From Planctomycetota bacterium (GTDB lineage: Bacteria; Planctomycetota; Uabimicrobiia; Uabimicrobiales; Uabimicrobiaceae), in NCBI GenBank assembly GCA_029260735.1, contig JAJDCR010000093.1:62001-126000 (forward strand): 64,000 nt of DNA, in the 5' to 3' direction. Of this stretch, positions 7,614-16,223 are shown in pieces (the first letter of the stretch is position 1; every line of letters starts with the position of its first letter). Under the pieces are notes generated by a model that searched no databases, was not told the DNA's origin, and saw only the letters and a list, made by a program, of their open reading frames with translations. The position numbers and the translations under genes are program-made.

Positions 7614-9203
7614 ATGCTTTTAATGAGACGAATATTTTGGAGAGGATTAGGATTACTTTGTATTCTTTGTTTTCTTCCGGTGGCTGTTTCCCATCCGCTA
7701 AAAGAAGAGCGCTCTCTTATAATTTCTTCTGGTTTGACAAAATCTTTTCAAAGCGCTCATTTTATCTTGAACCTGAATCCGATCGTTTGGGAGCAAGTTT
7801 GGCCTAGACTGGAAATTATCATAGATGAATGGGAAAAAAAACAGCCGGAAAAAACAAAAGGACGTGTGGAGTTAACAGCTTTACGAAAATATATTGAAGC
7901 GGGAGCAGATAAAGCCCAGTTAGACCGAGTGAGCTGGCGTAAACAAGGCCAAAAGCATGCTTTAGCTCTTCTAGAGAAGGCAAGGCTAGCAATAGGGCTA
8001 GAAAAAATATCTTCGGATGGCTTTTTTTCCGAAGAGAGCCATATAGAAGACCAATCTCCTACTCCACGACAAATCTTAGGTATGAAGGAGCGAGGGGCGC
8101 AAGAGAGTGAAACTCCGTTGATTGCTTTAGGGGATATGGCTTTTGACAGTCCTCTTATTTTGGGAGAGCCGGCTCGCAGTCTTCAAATAACTTGTAATAC
8201 TTGTCATAACAAAGGAGCGACTAACCCTGCGTTTTTTATTCCTGGACTTTCTCAGCGCTCGGGGGGGTTAGATGTTAGCGGGAGCTTTTTTGCTCCTCAC
8301 GCCAACAACGGTGTTTTTGACCATGTGGATATACCCGATCTTCGAGGTATCCGTTTTACAGCTCCCTATGGTCGCAATGGTCGAACAGCTTCTCTACGAG
8401 AGTTTACTCGAAATGTTATCGTTCATGAGTTCAATGGTCTAGAACCCGATTCCTTAATCTTAGACTCCCTTGTTGCTTACATGAACGAGTTTGAGTTCTT
8501 ACCAAATCCTAAAATCCACCGCGACGGAACTCTTTCTGATTTAGCTTCATCTTCGGCGAAGCGCGGAGAAAAAATCTTTCATCGCCCTTTTCCTCAAATG
8601 ATGAGGGGAAAAAGCTGTGCGAGTTGCCACCAACCCGACTCCCATTTTATCGATCATAAAAGGCATGACCTTGGCACCGTACCGGGTTTCTCTCCTCATT
8701 CTCTGAATGGAGCTCTGGATACCCCTACTTTACTTTCGAGTAAGTATACGGCCCCTTATTTTCACGACGGTAGTCTAGCCAGTTTGTCCGAAGTGGTCTT
8801 GTGGTTTAATCAGCGTTTCTCTCTTGGCTTGGGTGAGAAAGAGGTCAAAGATTTGACGTCTTACTTAGAGGAAGTAGGGGAGGGGCTAGACCCTTATGAA
8901 AAGGGAGGGGACTCTTTGGTTGATGAGTTAGATGAGCTAGAAACATTTCTTTCGACCTATGAATACTTAGAATCTATTTCTCATAAAAAAAATTTAAGCT
9001 TGACTCTTCTTACTATTGCTCAGAAAATCGAAGGACAAATTTCTGAATTGAATGAATCTAAACAAGTTTCCCTAATAGAAAAAATGGCTTCTCTTATCAA
9101 AGAGGCGGATCGTTTCCTGGGTGAGGGAAAAATGTTTGAAGCAAAGTCAAGGATTGAGAAATATCGAAAACTGTACCGAAAAAACCTAGAGTATTTGAAG
9201 TGA
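7614..9203 (+). CDS. Di-haem cytochrome c peroxidase-like protein
   Basis: The 529-residue exported protein has two c-type haem sites, CNTCH at 194-198 and CASCH at 335-339, in a MauG/cytochrome c peroxidase layout. Conserved surroundings include 'IPDLRGIRFTAPYGRNGR' after the first haem and 'TLLSSKYTAPYFHDGS' after the second. An N-terminal signal anchor precedes a helical region of about 150 residues, and the last ~90 residues are coiled-coil-like. It should act in the periplasm, reducing peroxide or oxidising a substrate with electrons from a small donor. The nearest start with a GGGGAT site is used; Met4 is an alternative. The next gene starts within a few bases of the stop. Confidence 0.9.
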   Translation: MLLMRRIFWRGLGLLCILCFLPVAVSHPLKEERSLIISSGLTKSFQSAHFILNLNPIVWEQVWPRLEIIIDEWEKKQPEKTKGRVELTALRKYIEAGADKAQLDRVSWRKQGQKHALALLEKARLAIGLEKISSDGFFSEESHIEDQSPTPRQILGMKERGAQESETPLIALGDMAFDSPLILGEPARSLQITCNTCHNKGATNPAFFIPGLSQRSGGLDVSGSFFAPHANNGVFDHVDIPDLRGIRFTAPYGRNGRTASLREFTRNVIVHEFNGLEPDSLILDSLVAYMNEFEFLPNPKIHRDGTLSDLASSSAKRGEKIFHRPFPQMMRGKSCASCHQPDSHFIDHKRHDLGTVPGFSPHSLNGALDTPTLLSSKYTAPYFHDGSLASLSEVVLWFNQRFSLGLGEKEVKDLTSYLEEVGEGLDPYEKGGDSLVDELDELETFLSTYEYLESISHKKNLSLTLLTIAQKIEGQISELNESKQVSLIEKMASLIKEADRFLGEGKMFEAKSRIEKYRKLYRKNLEYLK

Positions 9204-9211
9204 GGATATTT

Positions 9212-9496
9212 ATGAAAAGGCAAAAATGGATTAGCTTACTACTTTGCTTTACTCTTTTGTTTATGTTAAGCGCTTGTGGAACTATGCTGCATCCCGAAAG
9301 AATTGATCAACGAGGAAGCGACCGCTTAGATCCTTCCATTGTGATTTTAGATGGACTTTTGTGTTTTGTTTTTATTATTCCTGGAGTCGTTGCTTTTGTG
9401 ATCGATTTTGATAACCGAACTATTTATTTGCCTTCCAATTCTTTTATTGAGAATAACAATCCTCCCGTAGGTGTTTACCCTCCTCTTGTTCGGTAA
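9212..9496 (+). CDS. Small conserved lipoprotein
   Basis: The 94-residue protein begins at an ATG five bases after GAGGA and overlaps nothing important; a GTG 12 bases earlier is a less likely start. A lipobox 'LMLSAC' ends the signal peptide. The mature part reads 'GTMLHPERIDQRGSDRLDPSIVILDGLL' and then a hydrophobic segment 'IIPGVVAFVIDF' and 'TIYLP'. This pattern is shared by small lipoproteins found widely in proteobacteria whose function is unknown. It is probably co-transcribed with the di-haem protein, and a bidirectional terminator closes the unit. Confidence 0.8.
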   Translation: MKRQKWISLLLCFTLLFMLSACGTMLHPERIDQRGSDRLDPSIVILDGLLCFVFIIPGVVAFVIDFDNRTIYLPSNSFIENNNPPVGVYPPLVR

Positions 9497-9528
9497 AGCG
9501 TGCGGACAACTGTAACTTAAGACGCAAG

Positions 9529-9578
9529 AAAAAGATCATCGAAAACCGTTCGAACGGTTTTCGATGATCTTTTTTTTT
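9529..9578. terminator. Strong bidirectional terminator between convergent genes
   Basis: A perfect 21-bp inverted repeat (9531-9551 with 9552-9572, centred on TTCGAA) is flanked by an A-tract on the left and a T-run on the right. It can end both the lipoprotein transcript and the convergent minus-strand giant gene. Confidence 0.92.
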
Positions 9579-9609
9579 AACGGTTTCAGATAGCATCACC
9601 TCCCCTAAA

Positions 9610-12600
9610 TCAACTCCTTTCTGGCTGAACTAAAGGGGCTAGCAACTCCAAAAGCAGACGGCAACGAATTCTTTCTTGAGTTGTTATAATAGGCCAGGAC
9701 TCAATATACTCTTGAAGTCGTTTCAGTTCTGAGAAATGAGCTTGCCGTAAACGTTCGCGATCCGCGGCTCGTTTCATGAGGGCTTCCATTGCTTCGAGAG
9801 GTTCTCTGTATTGGGTTCGAGGTCCTTTTGTGTTTAAATTTTCTAAATGTTCGATCAAAAGAGGAACGTTGATCGAATCTAAGGAATCTAAGCGCCAAGT
9901 TTTCTTAATTGAGTTTTGGGAAAACCTATATCCTCCCATTACTTTGAGAGTTTTTGCTACAGGATCTCCCCATACTGTGTAATAGAACTTGCTCAGCCCT
10001 TTCTCAAAACGAATTAAGTGATCTTCTACCTTTTTATCATCAAGGAAAAAAGTAAAAGGATACTCCGTTTTGTCTAAGGTTATATTTTGTTTTCGTAAGG
10101 TAAACTCGTAAGCTTTTAGGGGCTCCATTTTAACGTATTGAACAAAAGGACCTTCGCCAGGAGTGACATTAGTACGTTTGCTTACCGTTTTGAAGCTTTG
10201 GAATTTGGCAGTAAGATCATACTCCTGCCCTGGTTTAAACGTATCGTGGAAATCTATTTCTCGTTTATCCATACAAATTTCTAAAGCAGGAACTAAAACT
10301 CCGGTTCTATCGTCTACCATCTGGAAAGATATCTTTCGTTCTTTGGCCAAGACTTTCTCTGAAATGGAGAAAATAGTTTCTCGGGGAGTTATGTCTAAGA
10401 GCTTACGAGTGCCAAACTGGTAACCATCTTGTTGGACTTGAAGGTAGTACTTACCTGGGGTCACCTTGTTTTTGTCTTTGACGTAAATCAAGATAGACTT
10501 TTTCTCTTCGGTGAGCATGACTTTGTAGTCAGGGTGACCAGAAGGAGGAAGAACATCATGAGTTACATTGATGTTCAAACTAACTTGTTTCGCCATCAAC
10601 TGCTGATCAAAAATAATAGGGTCTTCTCCTGGCCAGATATTTTTATTCATTTGGAGAGTTTGATACCCTTCTTTTTCTATTTTTAACCGATAGTTACCTG
10701 GTTTGATTTTATCTCCTGCTTTGACTAAAACTGCTTCGGTCTGAGCTTCTTCATTTTCTAGAAAGATTTGGTAAGGAGCCAAATTTTTCGGAGGCTCAAT
10801 GTTGTAATATATTTTCTCTTCGACCAAGCGAGGCTTGGTTGGAAGAATACGCTCGATTAAGAAATTTTCTTCTCCTGGAGGGAGAATTAAGGTTTCTCGA
10901 ATTTCATCGTAACCAGGTTGTTGGATGGTAAGTTCGTATTGTCCTGGCTTAAAAACATTAGATCTCAAGTCGAGCCCTCCTAGAGCAGCGACATGGGGAT
11001 CAAATCTTTCTGCTATAGGAAAATCGCCTGTGACAATGAGCTCCATCTTGCGCGGGATGCTTTCGACAACAGCTTCTACTTTGTAAGGATCGACACCTGG
11101 AGTGATCCAGATTTCTTTGTTGTAGTTGTGAAATCCGCGTTTTTCGATGCGAACTTGATGTCTTCCTGGTGCTAGCTCAGTTTGGGCATTATTAGTTTCT
11201 TCATTAATCAGGAGAATATCGGGCAAGATAATGTTTTCATTATAGTCACTCCTAACGATAAATTCGACAGGCCGAGGCCTAGCAGAAAGAACTTTCTCTA
11301 CCAAATACTTCTCTACTCCAGGTTCTATGGTGATTTTTTCTTCGCTAAGACTATGATAGCCAGCTTTGCTAACAGAGAGGACATACGCGCCTGGTTTTAC
11401 TCTTGTTTCGCTTAAGAAACTTTCTCCTGATAGTTGTAGTGTATCTGGGAGTAAAACTTCTCTTTTTCCATCGAAGTAATAAAATGTTTGTACCTCCAAG
11501 GTTCGTGGTAGAGAAACCAAGGTTTCTTCTATATTAAAATTAGAGGAACCTGGACCAATCTTAATTTTCCGAGCAATGGTCTGGTAACCTTCTTTTTCAA
11601 TAAAAAGCTCGTATTCTCCTGGTTGGGTGACAAAATCTTTTGTCACAGGAGTGTCGTTTAAAGTGAATATATCAGGTTGCAACTCCTTTTTCGGTTGATA
11701 GTCTCCTCTAATGAAAGAAACAACAGGACGTAAATTTGCCGCTAAGTACTTATCAATAACTAAGGGGTCAGAACCGACAGGAATCTCTATTTGCTCGGCC
11801 AAAGGATGATATCCATTGAGCTTTGCACTTAAGGCGTAGTTTCCGGGCTTAAGAGTAATCGGTTCATTGTCGTTGATAAAATCTTTATTCAAGAGAAGAT
11901 CTGCTTGGGAAATTTTTTGTCGGTTGTGATTATCCCAGAATAAAAAAGTTACCAAACGTTCACGCGCTTCCAGTTGCTCTTGGAAAACAAAGCTTTTTTC
12001 GCTTGCGGGAATATCGATCATTTTCCGAACGGGCAAATAGCCTTCTCGGAGTATGACTAGCTCATGTTTTCCAGGAGCAACTCTTATTCCTTTTTGCAAA
12101 GGACGGCTGCTTAAGGTGATTTCGTCTGGCACTAAATCTGCTCCTGCAGGAAAGTCTGCTTGGACGAAAGCAACTACTTCTCTCTCTGCTGCGGGCAATG
12201 TGCACTCTATTTGCCAAGGATTTTCTCCAGGTAGAATGGTGACTTGACGAGAGTGGGGCAGATAACCAGGGCGCCCAATCGTCAGTAAATAGCTGCTTGG
12301 AGTAACTGTCATCTTGGGAGTAAAGTCTTCTTCCAATCCGTTGCCTTCATTTTTCAAAATCGCTCGAAAACCTGTCTCAGGGTTTTCATGAGGGACTTCA
12401 TATTTTACCATAAGCTCCAAAGGACGTTTTTTCGCATCAACAAATTGCTGTAAAACAAAAGGGGAATTGCTCGGAGAAATCTGGACTTCCCTTTCTACTT
12501 TTTCATATCCACTATGACGGATCTCTAACTTGTAAGATCCTGGTTTAAAGGCTTTGTGGCTGCGAATGTCTTTACCATTAAGGGTAGAAAACTCTGGAGT

Positions 12601-14175
12601 TAGGCGTATCCCTTTGGGAAACTTTGCCACGATATTTAATTCCACCTTACGAAGACTGGAGGCCAGAGTTTCTTTGAGAATAAAATCCTTCTGAGAGGGA
12701 GGAATAGTGACTCTCTTTGTGATGAGTTCGTAGCCTTTTTTTAGTATGGCAACTTGGTAAACGTTGGGAGTTAAGCTTTCTCCATACTGAATAGCTCGGC
12801 CATTGACGGAGATTTCATCGGGAGTAATTTGTCCTTTTTGGTAGTCTCCTTCTAGATCAAAAATAATCTTTCGAGGAAGAGAGGGCATAAACCTTTTTAG
12901 AGAATAGGGTCTTTCATCAGGGGGTATAACAAAGTTTTCGATAACGGGCTCATAGCCTTCTTTGCGAACAACGAGTTGATAGTGGCCAGGTTTTACTTGG
13001 CACTCAGGCTCGATTGCTTGCTTATCTAAACTAATTTCATCTGGCTTTACGCGATTTTCTCCGTCGGCCTGAGTAAAGTCTCCGGTGATTTCATAGCGCA
13101 AGGTTCTCAGTTTACTTTGCAAGGTACGAGTTAAGTAAAGAGGTTTTTCTCCGGGGTATAGGGTTAAAAATTCACTAATGGGTTCATAGCCCGCTTTTTG
13201 AATGGAAAGTAGATACTCTCCTGGGCGAAAACTTTCTCTCTCAGAGATGGTCATGGGTTTGCCAATCAAGTTGCCTTGCTCTACTAAAGTGAGATGGATT
13301 TCATTGGGCGTGACCTCGCCTTTTTTATAGAAATCTTCTAGTATGCGGTACTTTATTTTTCGAGGAATGGTGGTCATCGTTTCCGCTACTTTAGACAAAT
13401 CAACATCAGGCAAAAGTTGGACACGTTTTTTTAGAGGATAGTAACCTGATTTCCGAGCCTCGATAGAGATCTCTACAGTGTCTGGCACCAAAAGAGATCC
13501 CGCGAGAAACCCATCCAACAAAGTCAAGTTGATTAACTTGGTATGAGTGACAGATTGATTTTGGAATGGGTTATAAGATCCCCCCATTTGGATTTTCTCC
13601 AAAGCTAATCGGTCTCCTCGGGCGGCAAAACGAGTATAGATATTAGCTCCCGAAAAAAGAGACTCTTCCCCTCCATTGATGAGAGAATGGGGGAAAATGG
13701 CTTCTTTGCGTTGCTCTCTGGCCTCTTCCAAATTACGCAGTTGTAAATAAAGACGACCTATCTTAAAGTGAAAGTCCGACTTTTTTTGCCAATCTTTCAG
13801 ATCTTCCGCAAAACGAATTGCTTTCTCCAAAAAAGCAATCGCCTGGTAGTATTTTCCCTCTTGGCTGAGGGATATCGCCATATTATTGGCAACTAACATT
13901 TGATAACGTCGTTTAGATTCAGACCTCTCTTTCCCGTCTTCTTGTCCATAAAACTCAAAGAGAAGCTGATAAGCCCTTAGAGCTTGAGCGGTATTTTGAT
14001 CATTACCCCAGCGCCAGGCCTGTTCAAACAGTTCCTGAGCCTGAGTTTCACTTTGTGGAGGGAGAATCTCCTCCCTTTTTTCATCCGACTCCTTGGGCTC
14101 GCTAGCAACTAACCAAGAAGACATTCCCAAAAACAAAAAAACAGAGAGAAAAAAAACAATATTTTTTCTTTTCAT
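9610..14175 (-). CDS. Giant exported protein with TPR region and about 15 tandem PEGA-like repeats
   Basis: The 1521-residue protein has a signal peptide (Lys-Arg-Lys, hydrophobic core, cleavage near 'LVAS'), a TPR-like region at about 45-165, then about 15 diverged repeats of roughly 80-95 residues up to about residue 1400. Each repeat centres on 'F.PG.Y.L.I.K.GY', followed by 'I.PGE.PF.L...L.A..R', the PEGA/carboxypeptidase-regulatory-like pattern. It ends in a charged helical tail. PEGA domains are usually found in surface proteins of planctomycetes and myxobacteria and are thought to bind or span cell-envelope material; no enzyme domain is visible. The repeats are diverged at protein level, so the array is old. 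An AGGAG site precedes the ATG. Confidence 0.87.
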   Translation of the reverse strand: MKRKNIVFFLSVFLFLGMSSWLVASEPKESDEKREEILPPQSETQAQELFEQAWRWGNDQNTAQALRAYQLLFEFYGQEDGKERSESKRRYQMLVANNMAISLSQEGKYYQAIAFLEKAIRFAEDLKDWQKKSDFHFKIGRLYLQLRNLEEAREQRKEAIFPHSLINGGEESLFSGANIYTRFAARGDRLALEKIQMGGSYNPFQNQSVTHTKLINLTLLDGFLAGSLLVPDTVEISIEARKSGYYPLKKRVQLLPDVDLSKVAETMTTIPRKIKYRILEDFYKKGEVTPNEIHLTLVEQGNLIGKPMTISERESFRPGEYLLSIQKAGYEPISEFLTLYPGEKPLYLTRTLQSKLRTLRYEITGDFTQADGENRVKPDEISLDKQAIEPECQVKPGHYQLVVRKEGYEPVIENFVIPPDERPYSLKRFMPSLPRKIIFDLEGDYQKGQITPDEISVNGRAIQYGESLTPNVYQVAILKKGYELITKRVTIPPSQKDFILKETLASSLRKVELNIVAKFPKGIRLTPEFSTLNGKDIRSHKAFKPGSYKLEIRHSGYEKVEREVQISPSNSPFVLQQFVDAKKRPLELMVKYEVPHENPETGFRAILKNEGNGLEEDFTPKMTVTPSSYLLTIGRPGYLPHSRQVTILPGENPWQIECTLPAAEREVVAFVQADFPAGADLVPDEITLSSRPLQKGIRVAPGKHELVILREGYLPVRKMIDIPASEKSFVFQEQLEARERLVTFLFWDNHNRQKISQADLLLNKDFINDNEPITLKPGNYALSAKLNGYHPLAEQIEIPVGSDPLVIDKYLAANLRPVVSFIRGDYQPKKELQPDIFTLNDTPVTKDFVTQPGEYELFIEKEGYQTIARKIKIGPGSSNFNIEETLVSLPRTLEVQTFYYFDGKREVLLPDTLQLSGESFLSETRVKPGAYVLSVSKAGYHSLSEEKITIEPGVEKYLVEKVLSARPRPVEFIVRSDYNENIILPDILLINEETNNAQTELAPGRHQVRIEKRGFHNYNKEIWITPGVDPYKVEAVVESIPRKMELIVTGDFPIAERFDPHVAALGGLDLRSNVFKPGQYELTIQQPGYDEIRETLILPPGEENFLIERILPTKPRLVEEKIYYNIEPPKNLAPYQIFLENEEAQTEAVLVKAGDKIKPGNYRLKIEKEGYQTLQMNKNIWPGEDPIIFDQQLMAKQVSLNINVTHDVLPPSGHPDYKVMLTEEKKSILIYVKDKNKVTPGKYYLQVQQDGYQFGTRKLLDITPRETIFSISEKVLAKERKISFQMVDDRTGVLVPALEICMDKREIDFHDTFKPGQEYDLTAKFQSFKTVSKRTNVTPGEGPFVQYVKMEPLKAYEFTLRKQNITLDKTEYPFTFFLDDKKVEDHLIRFEKGLSKFYYTVWGDPVAKTLKVMGGYRFSQNSIKKTWRLDSLDSINVPLLIEHLENLNTKGPRTQYREPLEAMEALMKRAADRERLRQAHFSELKRLQEYIESWPIITTQERIRCRLLLELLAPLVQPERS

Positions 14176-14180
14176 AGCAA

Positions 14181-14213
14181 GGCTCCTGAAAGAGCCCGTT
14201 ATAGACCGGTCTA
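14181..14213 (-). promoter_or_regulatory. Leader hairpin over the ribosome-binding site, next to a 12-bp palindrome
   Basis: On the mRNA of the PEGA-repeat gene, GGCTC and GAGCC (14192-14196 and 14181-14185) can pair around a 6-nt loop, placing AGGAG inside the hairpin. Just upstream is the perfect palindrome TAGACCGGTCTA (14202-14213), a possible operator. Both are short, so a regulatory role is only suggested. Confidence 0.35.
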
Positions 14214-14370
14214 GTAGGGGGCTGGTTAAAATATACTAGAATAAGGTAAGTAGCCTATTAAGACAGAGAGGGGGAAAAAGTATTCAAAAATTTTTTGGAA
14301 ATTTTTGAATGGGAATTTCGGAAAGAAAGGAAAGTATTGCTTCTGGGAGAGGATTTTTTGTGAGAGGAAA

Positions 14371-14490
14371 TAGCTATCATTGCTATCAATTTGAAAAGAG
14401 AGTTTGTTTCATTTAATGCTATCATTGCTATCAATTTGAAAGGATAATTTGTTTCATTTAATGCTATCATTGCTATCAAATTGAAAGAAA
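14371..14490. repeat. 45-bp tandem direct repeat, about 2.6 copies
   Basis: Units starting at 14373, 14418 and 14463 share 'gctatcattgctatcaa' and 'tttgaaa', with 'tttgtttcattta' in the first two. The period is exactly 45 bp and the copies are nearly identical. The array lies in a 790-bp gap that holds no convincing gene; 45 is a multiple of three, which produces a spurious periodic frame. Confidence 0.9.
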
Positions 14491-14685
14491 AATTTATTGG
14501 TATATCTGGAAATAAATATTTCTTTCATAAGTCTTTTTACAATAAATCACTAGAGTTGTTTGTTTTAACTCCAGAGTGCTATTTTACAGTTTTTTAATAG
14601 GCATTATTGTTGTTTCATTTTACCATTAGAATGATAGCTATAGATAATTGTTTTTGAAAGGAAAGAGTGCGCCTTAAAGTTGAAG

Positions 14686-14895
14686 AAAGAAAAGAATTTC
14701 ACGCAAAGACGCCAAGGAAAAAAAGAATCCAGGCAAGAGATAAATTCGGAGAATTTGATCAAGAGAAAGATTTTTTAGATCTTCCTTTGCTTTTCTTTGC
14801 GCCTTTGCGTGAAATTCTTTTCTACTCAAAATCCACCGCGGAGGGGAAAAAAATACAAAGACTACAGCTTAACTTAATGTTACTGCCTAGTGTTT
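14686..14895. repeat. Inverted repeat element with dispersed-repeat flank
   Basis: 'agaaaagaatttcacgcaaa' at about 14688-14708 is repeated in inverse orientation at about 14803-14823, and similarity extends to ~32-bp arms enclosing about 70 bp. The right end continues into a sequence ('cgcggagggg', 'atacaaagactaca', 'cttaatgttact') related to 3313-3400. This 'cacgcaaag'-type word is common in dispersed bacterial intergenic repeats. Confidence 0.7.
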
Positions 14896-14914
14896 GTTGA
14901 TGGCGGGTGAGAAA

Positions 14915-14940
14915 GGCGATGAGAGTTAGCTCTCATCGCC
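14915..14940 (-). terminator. Probable terminator of gap
   Basis: A perfect 10-bp stem GGCGATGAGA/TCTCATCGCC with a 6-nt loop lies 27 nt downstream of the gap stop codon on the minus strand. The sequence after it is TTTCTC rather than a long T-run, so efficiency is uncertain. Confidence 0.55.
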
Positions 14941-14966
14941 AAGATGGATTTTCGTATAGCTAAAAT

Positions 14967-15971
14967 TTAGCTATCAAATTTGCGAGCAAGTCTCATCAGG
15001 TCAACTACTCGGTTTGAGTAGCCCCATTCGTTGTCATACCAAGAAAGAATTTTAACCATATCTCCTATGACCATAGTGCTTTTCGCATCAAAGACAGAAG
15101 AATGAGGATCGTGTATAATGTCTGAAGAGACGATCGGGTCTTCTGTGTAGTAAAGAATCCCTTTCATCGGGCCATCTGCAGCGGCTTTTACTGCGGTATT
15201 AATTTCTTCTACGGTAGCACTTCTCTTGAGCTGAACGACTAAATCTACGCAAGATCCGTCGGAAACAGGAACACGAAGAGCACAGCCATCGAGCTTACCA
15301 TTGAGTTCAGGAATTACCTTACCCACGGCTTTGGCAGCTCCAGTAGTGGTGGGGATGATGTTTACAGCAGCAGCTCGGGCTCGGCGTAAGTCGCTGTGAA
15401 CTTGATCGGCAACATTTTGGTCATTGGTGTAGGCATGAATAGTGGTCATAAGACCTTTTTCTATGCCAAAAGTGTCGTTTAATACTTTGGCGACGGGAGC
15501 CAAGCAGTTTGTTGTGCAAGAAGCATTGGAAATGATCTTGTCCTCTGCTTTGAGAGTTTCGTCGTTCACTCCCATTACCACGGTTGCATCGATTTCATCT
15601 TTGGCCGGAACAGTTAAAATAACTCTTTTTGCTCCTGCCGTAACGTGCTGCATACATTGCTCTCTTTTGCGAAAGACACCTGTTGATTCGACAACATAGG
15701 AAACCCCCAGCTCTCCCCAAGGAAGCTTACTAGGATCGCGCTCAGAGAGAACTTTGACTTTTCTGCCGTTGACCACTAAAGAATCACCATCGACTCCCAC
15801 TTCGTGAGGGTAACGACCATGAACAGAATCGTACTTCAAAAGATAAGCTAAAGTGTTAGGGTCAGATAGATCATTTACCGCAACCACTTCAAAATCATCG
15901 GACTCTTCTAGTACTTGGAAAACCAATTTACCAATCCGACCAAAACCATTGATACCAACTTTTGTTTTCAT
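14967..15971 (-). CDS. gap: Glyceraldehyde-3-phosphate dehydrogenase, type I
   Basis: The 334-residue protein is a full-length GAPDH: 'KVGINGFGRIGK' for NAD binding at residues 4-15, the catalytic 'SNASCTTN' with Cys152, the general base His179 in 'TTIHAYTNDQ', 'RARAAAVNIIPTTTGAAKA' and 'SWYDNEWGYSNR' near the C-terminus. It oxidises glyceraldehyde 3-phosphate to 1,3-bisphosphoglycerate in glycolysis or the reverse in gluconeogenesis. Asp34 at the end of the second strand ('VAVNDL') suggests NAD preference. The start follows a strong AAGGAG site. It appears to be a single-gene unit with its own promoter and terminator. Confidence 0.98.
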   Translation of the reverse strand: MKTKVGINGFGRIGKLVFQVLEESDDFEVVAVNDLSDPNTLAYLLKYDSVHGRYPHEVGVDGDSLVVNGRKVKVLSERDPSKLPWGELGVSYVVESTGVFRKREQCMQHVTAGAKRVILTVPAKDEIDATVVMGVNDETLKAEDKIISNASCTTNCLAPVAKVLNDTFGIEKGLMTTIHAYTNDQNVADQVHSDLRRARAAAVNIIPTTTGAAKAVGKVIPELNGKLDGCALRVPVSDGSCVDLVVQLKRSATVEEINTAVKAAADGPMKGILYYTEDPIVSSDIIHDPHSSVFDAKSTMVIGDMVKILSWYDNEWGYSNRVVDLMRLARKFDS

Positions 15972-16057
15972 GCAAAAAACTCCTTATATCTATTGATAGA
16001 GAATAGAAAATACGAGAAGGCGGTTAAATAGCGTTTCACCTGTTATTTCTGCCCTGG

Positions 16058-16085
16058 ATTATAGCGGATAGTTCATCTTTGTTAA
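16058..16085 (-). promoter_or_regulatory. Sigma-70-type promoter for gap
   Basis: On the minus strand, TTAACA (16085-16080) and a perfect TATAAT (16063-16058) are separated by 16 bp. The start codon is about 85 bp downstream. Confidence 0.6.
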
Positions 16086-16223
16086 AGAAAGAAAACTAAG
16101 GCTCGTGGAAAAATTTTTTCTCTTTTGAAAAACTTAACTCATAGAGCAGTTTTCCCTTCTTCTCTTTTTCTTTTTTTTGTATAATTCGGCCTCTTTCATT
16201 AGCTATTTTAAAAAAGGATATTT

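Noticed and set aside
14258..14479. 73-codon minus-strand frame with a periodic 15-residue pattern
   Set aside because: It is the translation of the 45-bp tandem repeat; 45 is a multiple of three, there is no ribosome-binding site and the sequence is not protein-like beyond the repeat.
14667..14900. 77-codon plus-strand frame containing 'KEFHAKTPRKKR'
   Set aside because: It lies wholly in the dispersed inverted repeat; such 'FHAKT' peptides are the usual spurious translations of this repeat class.
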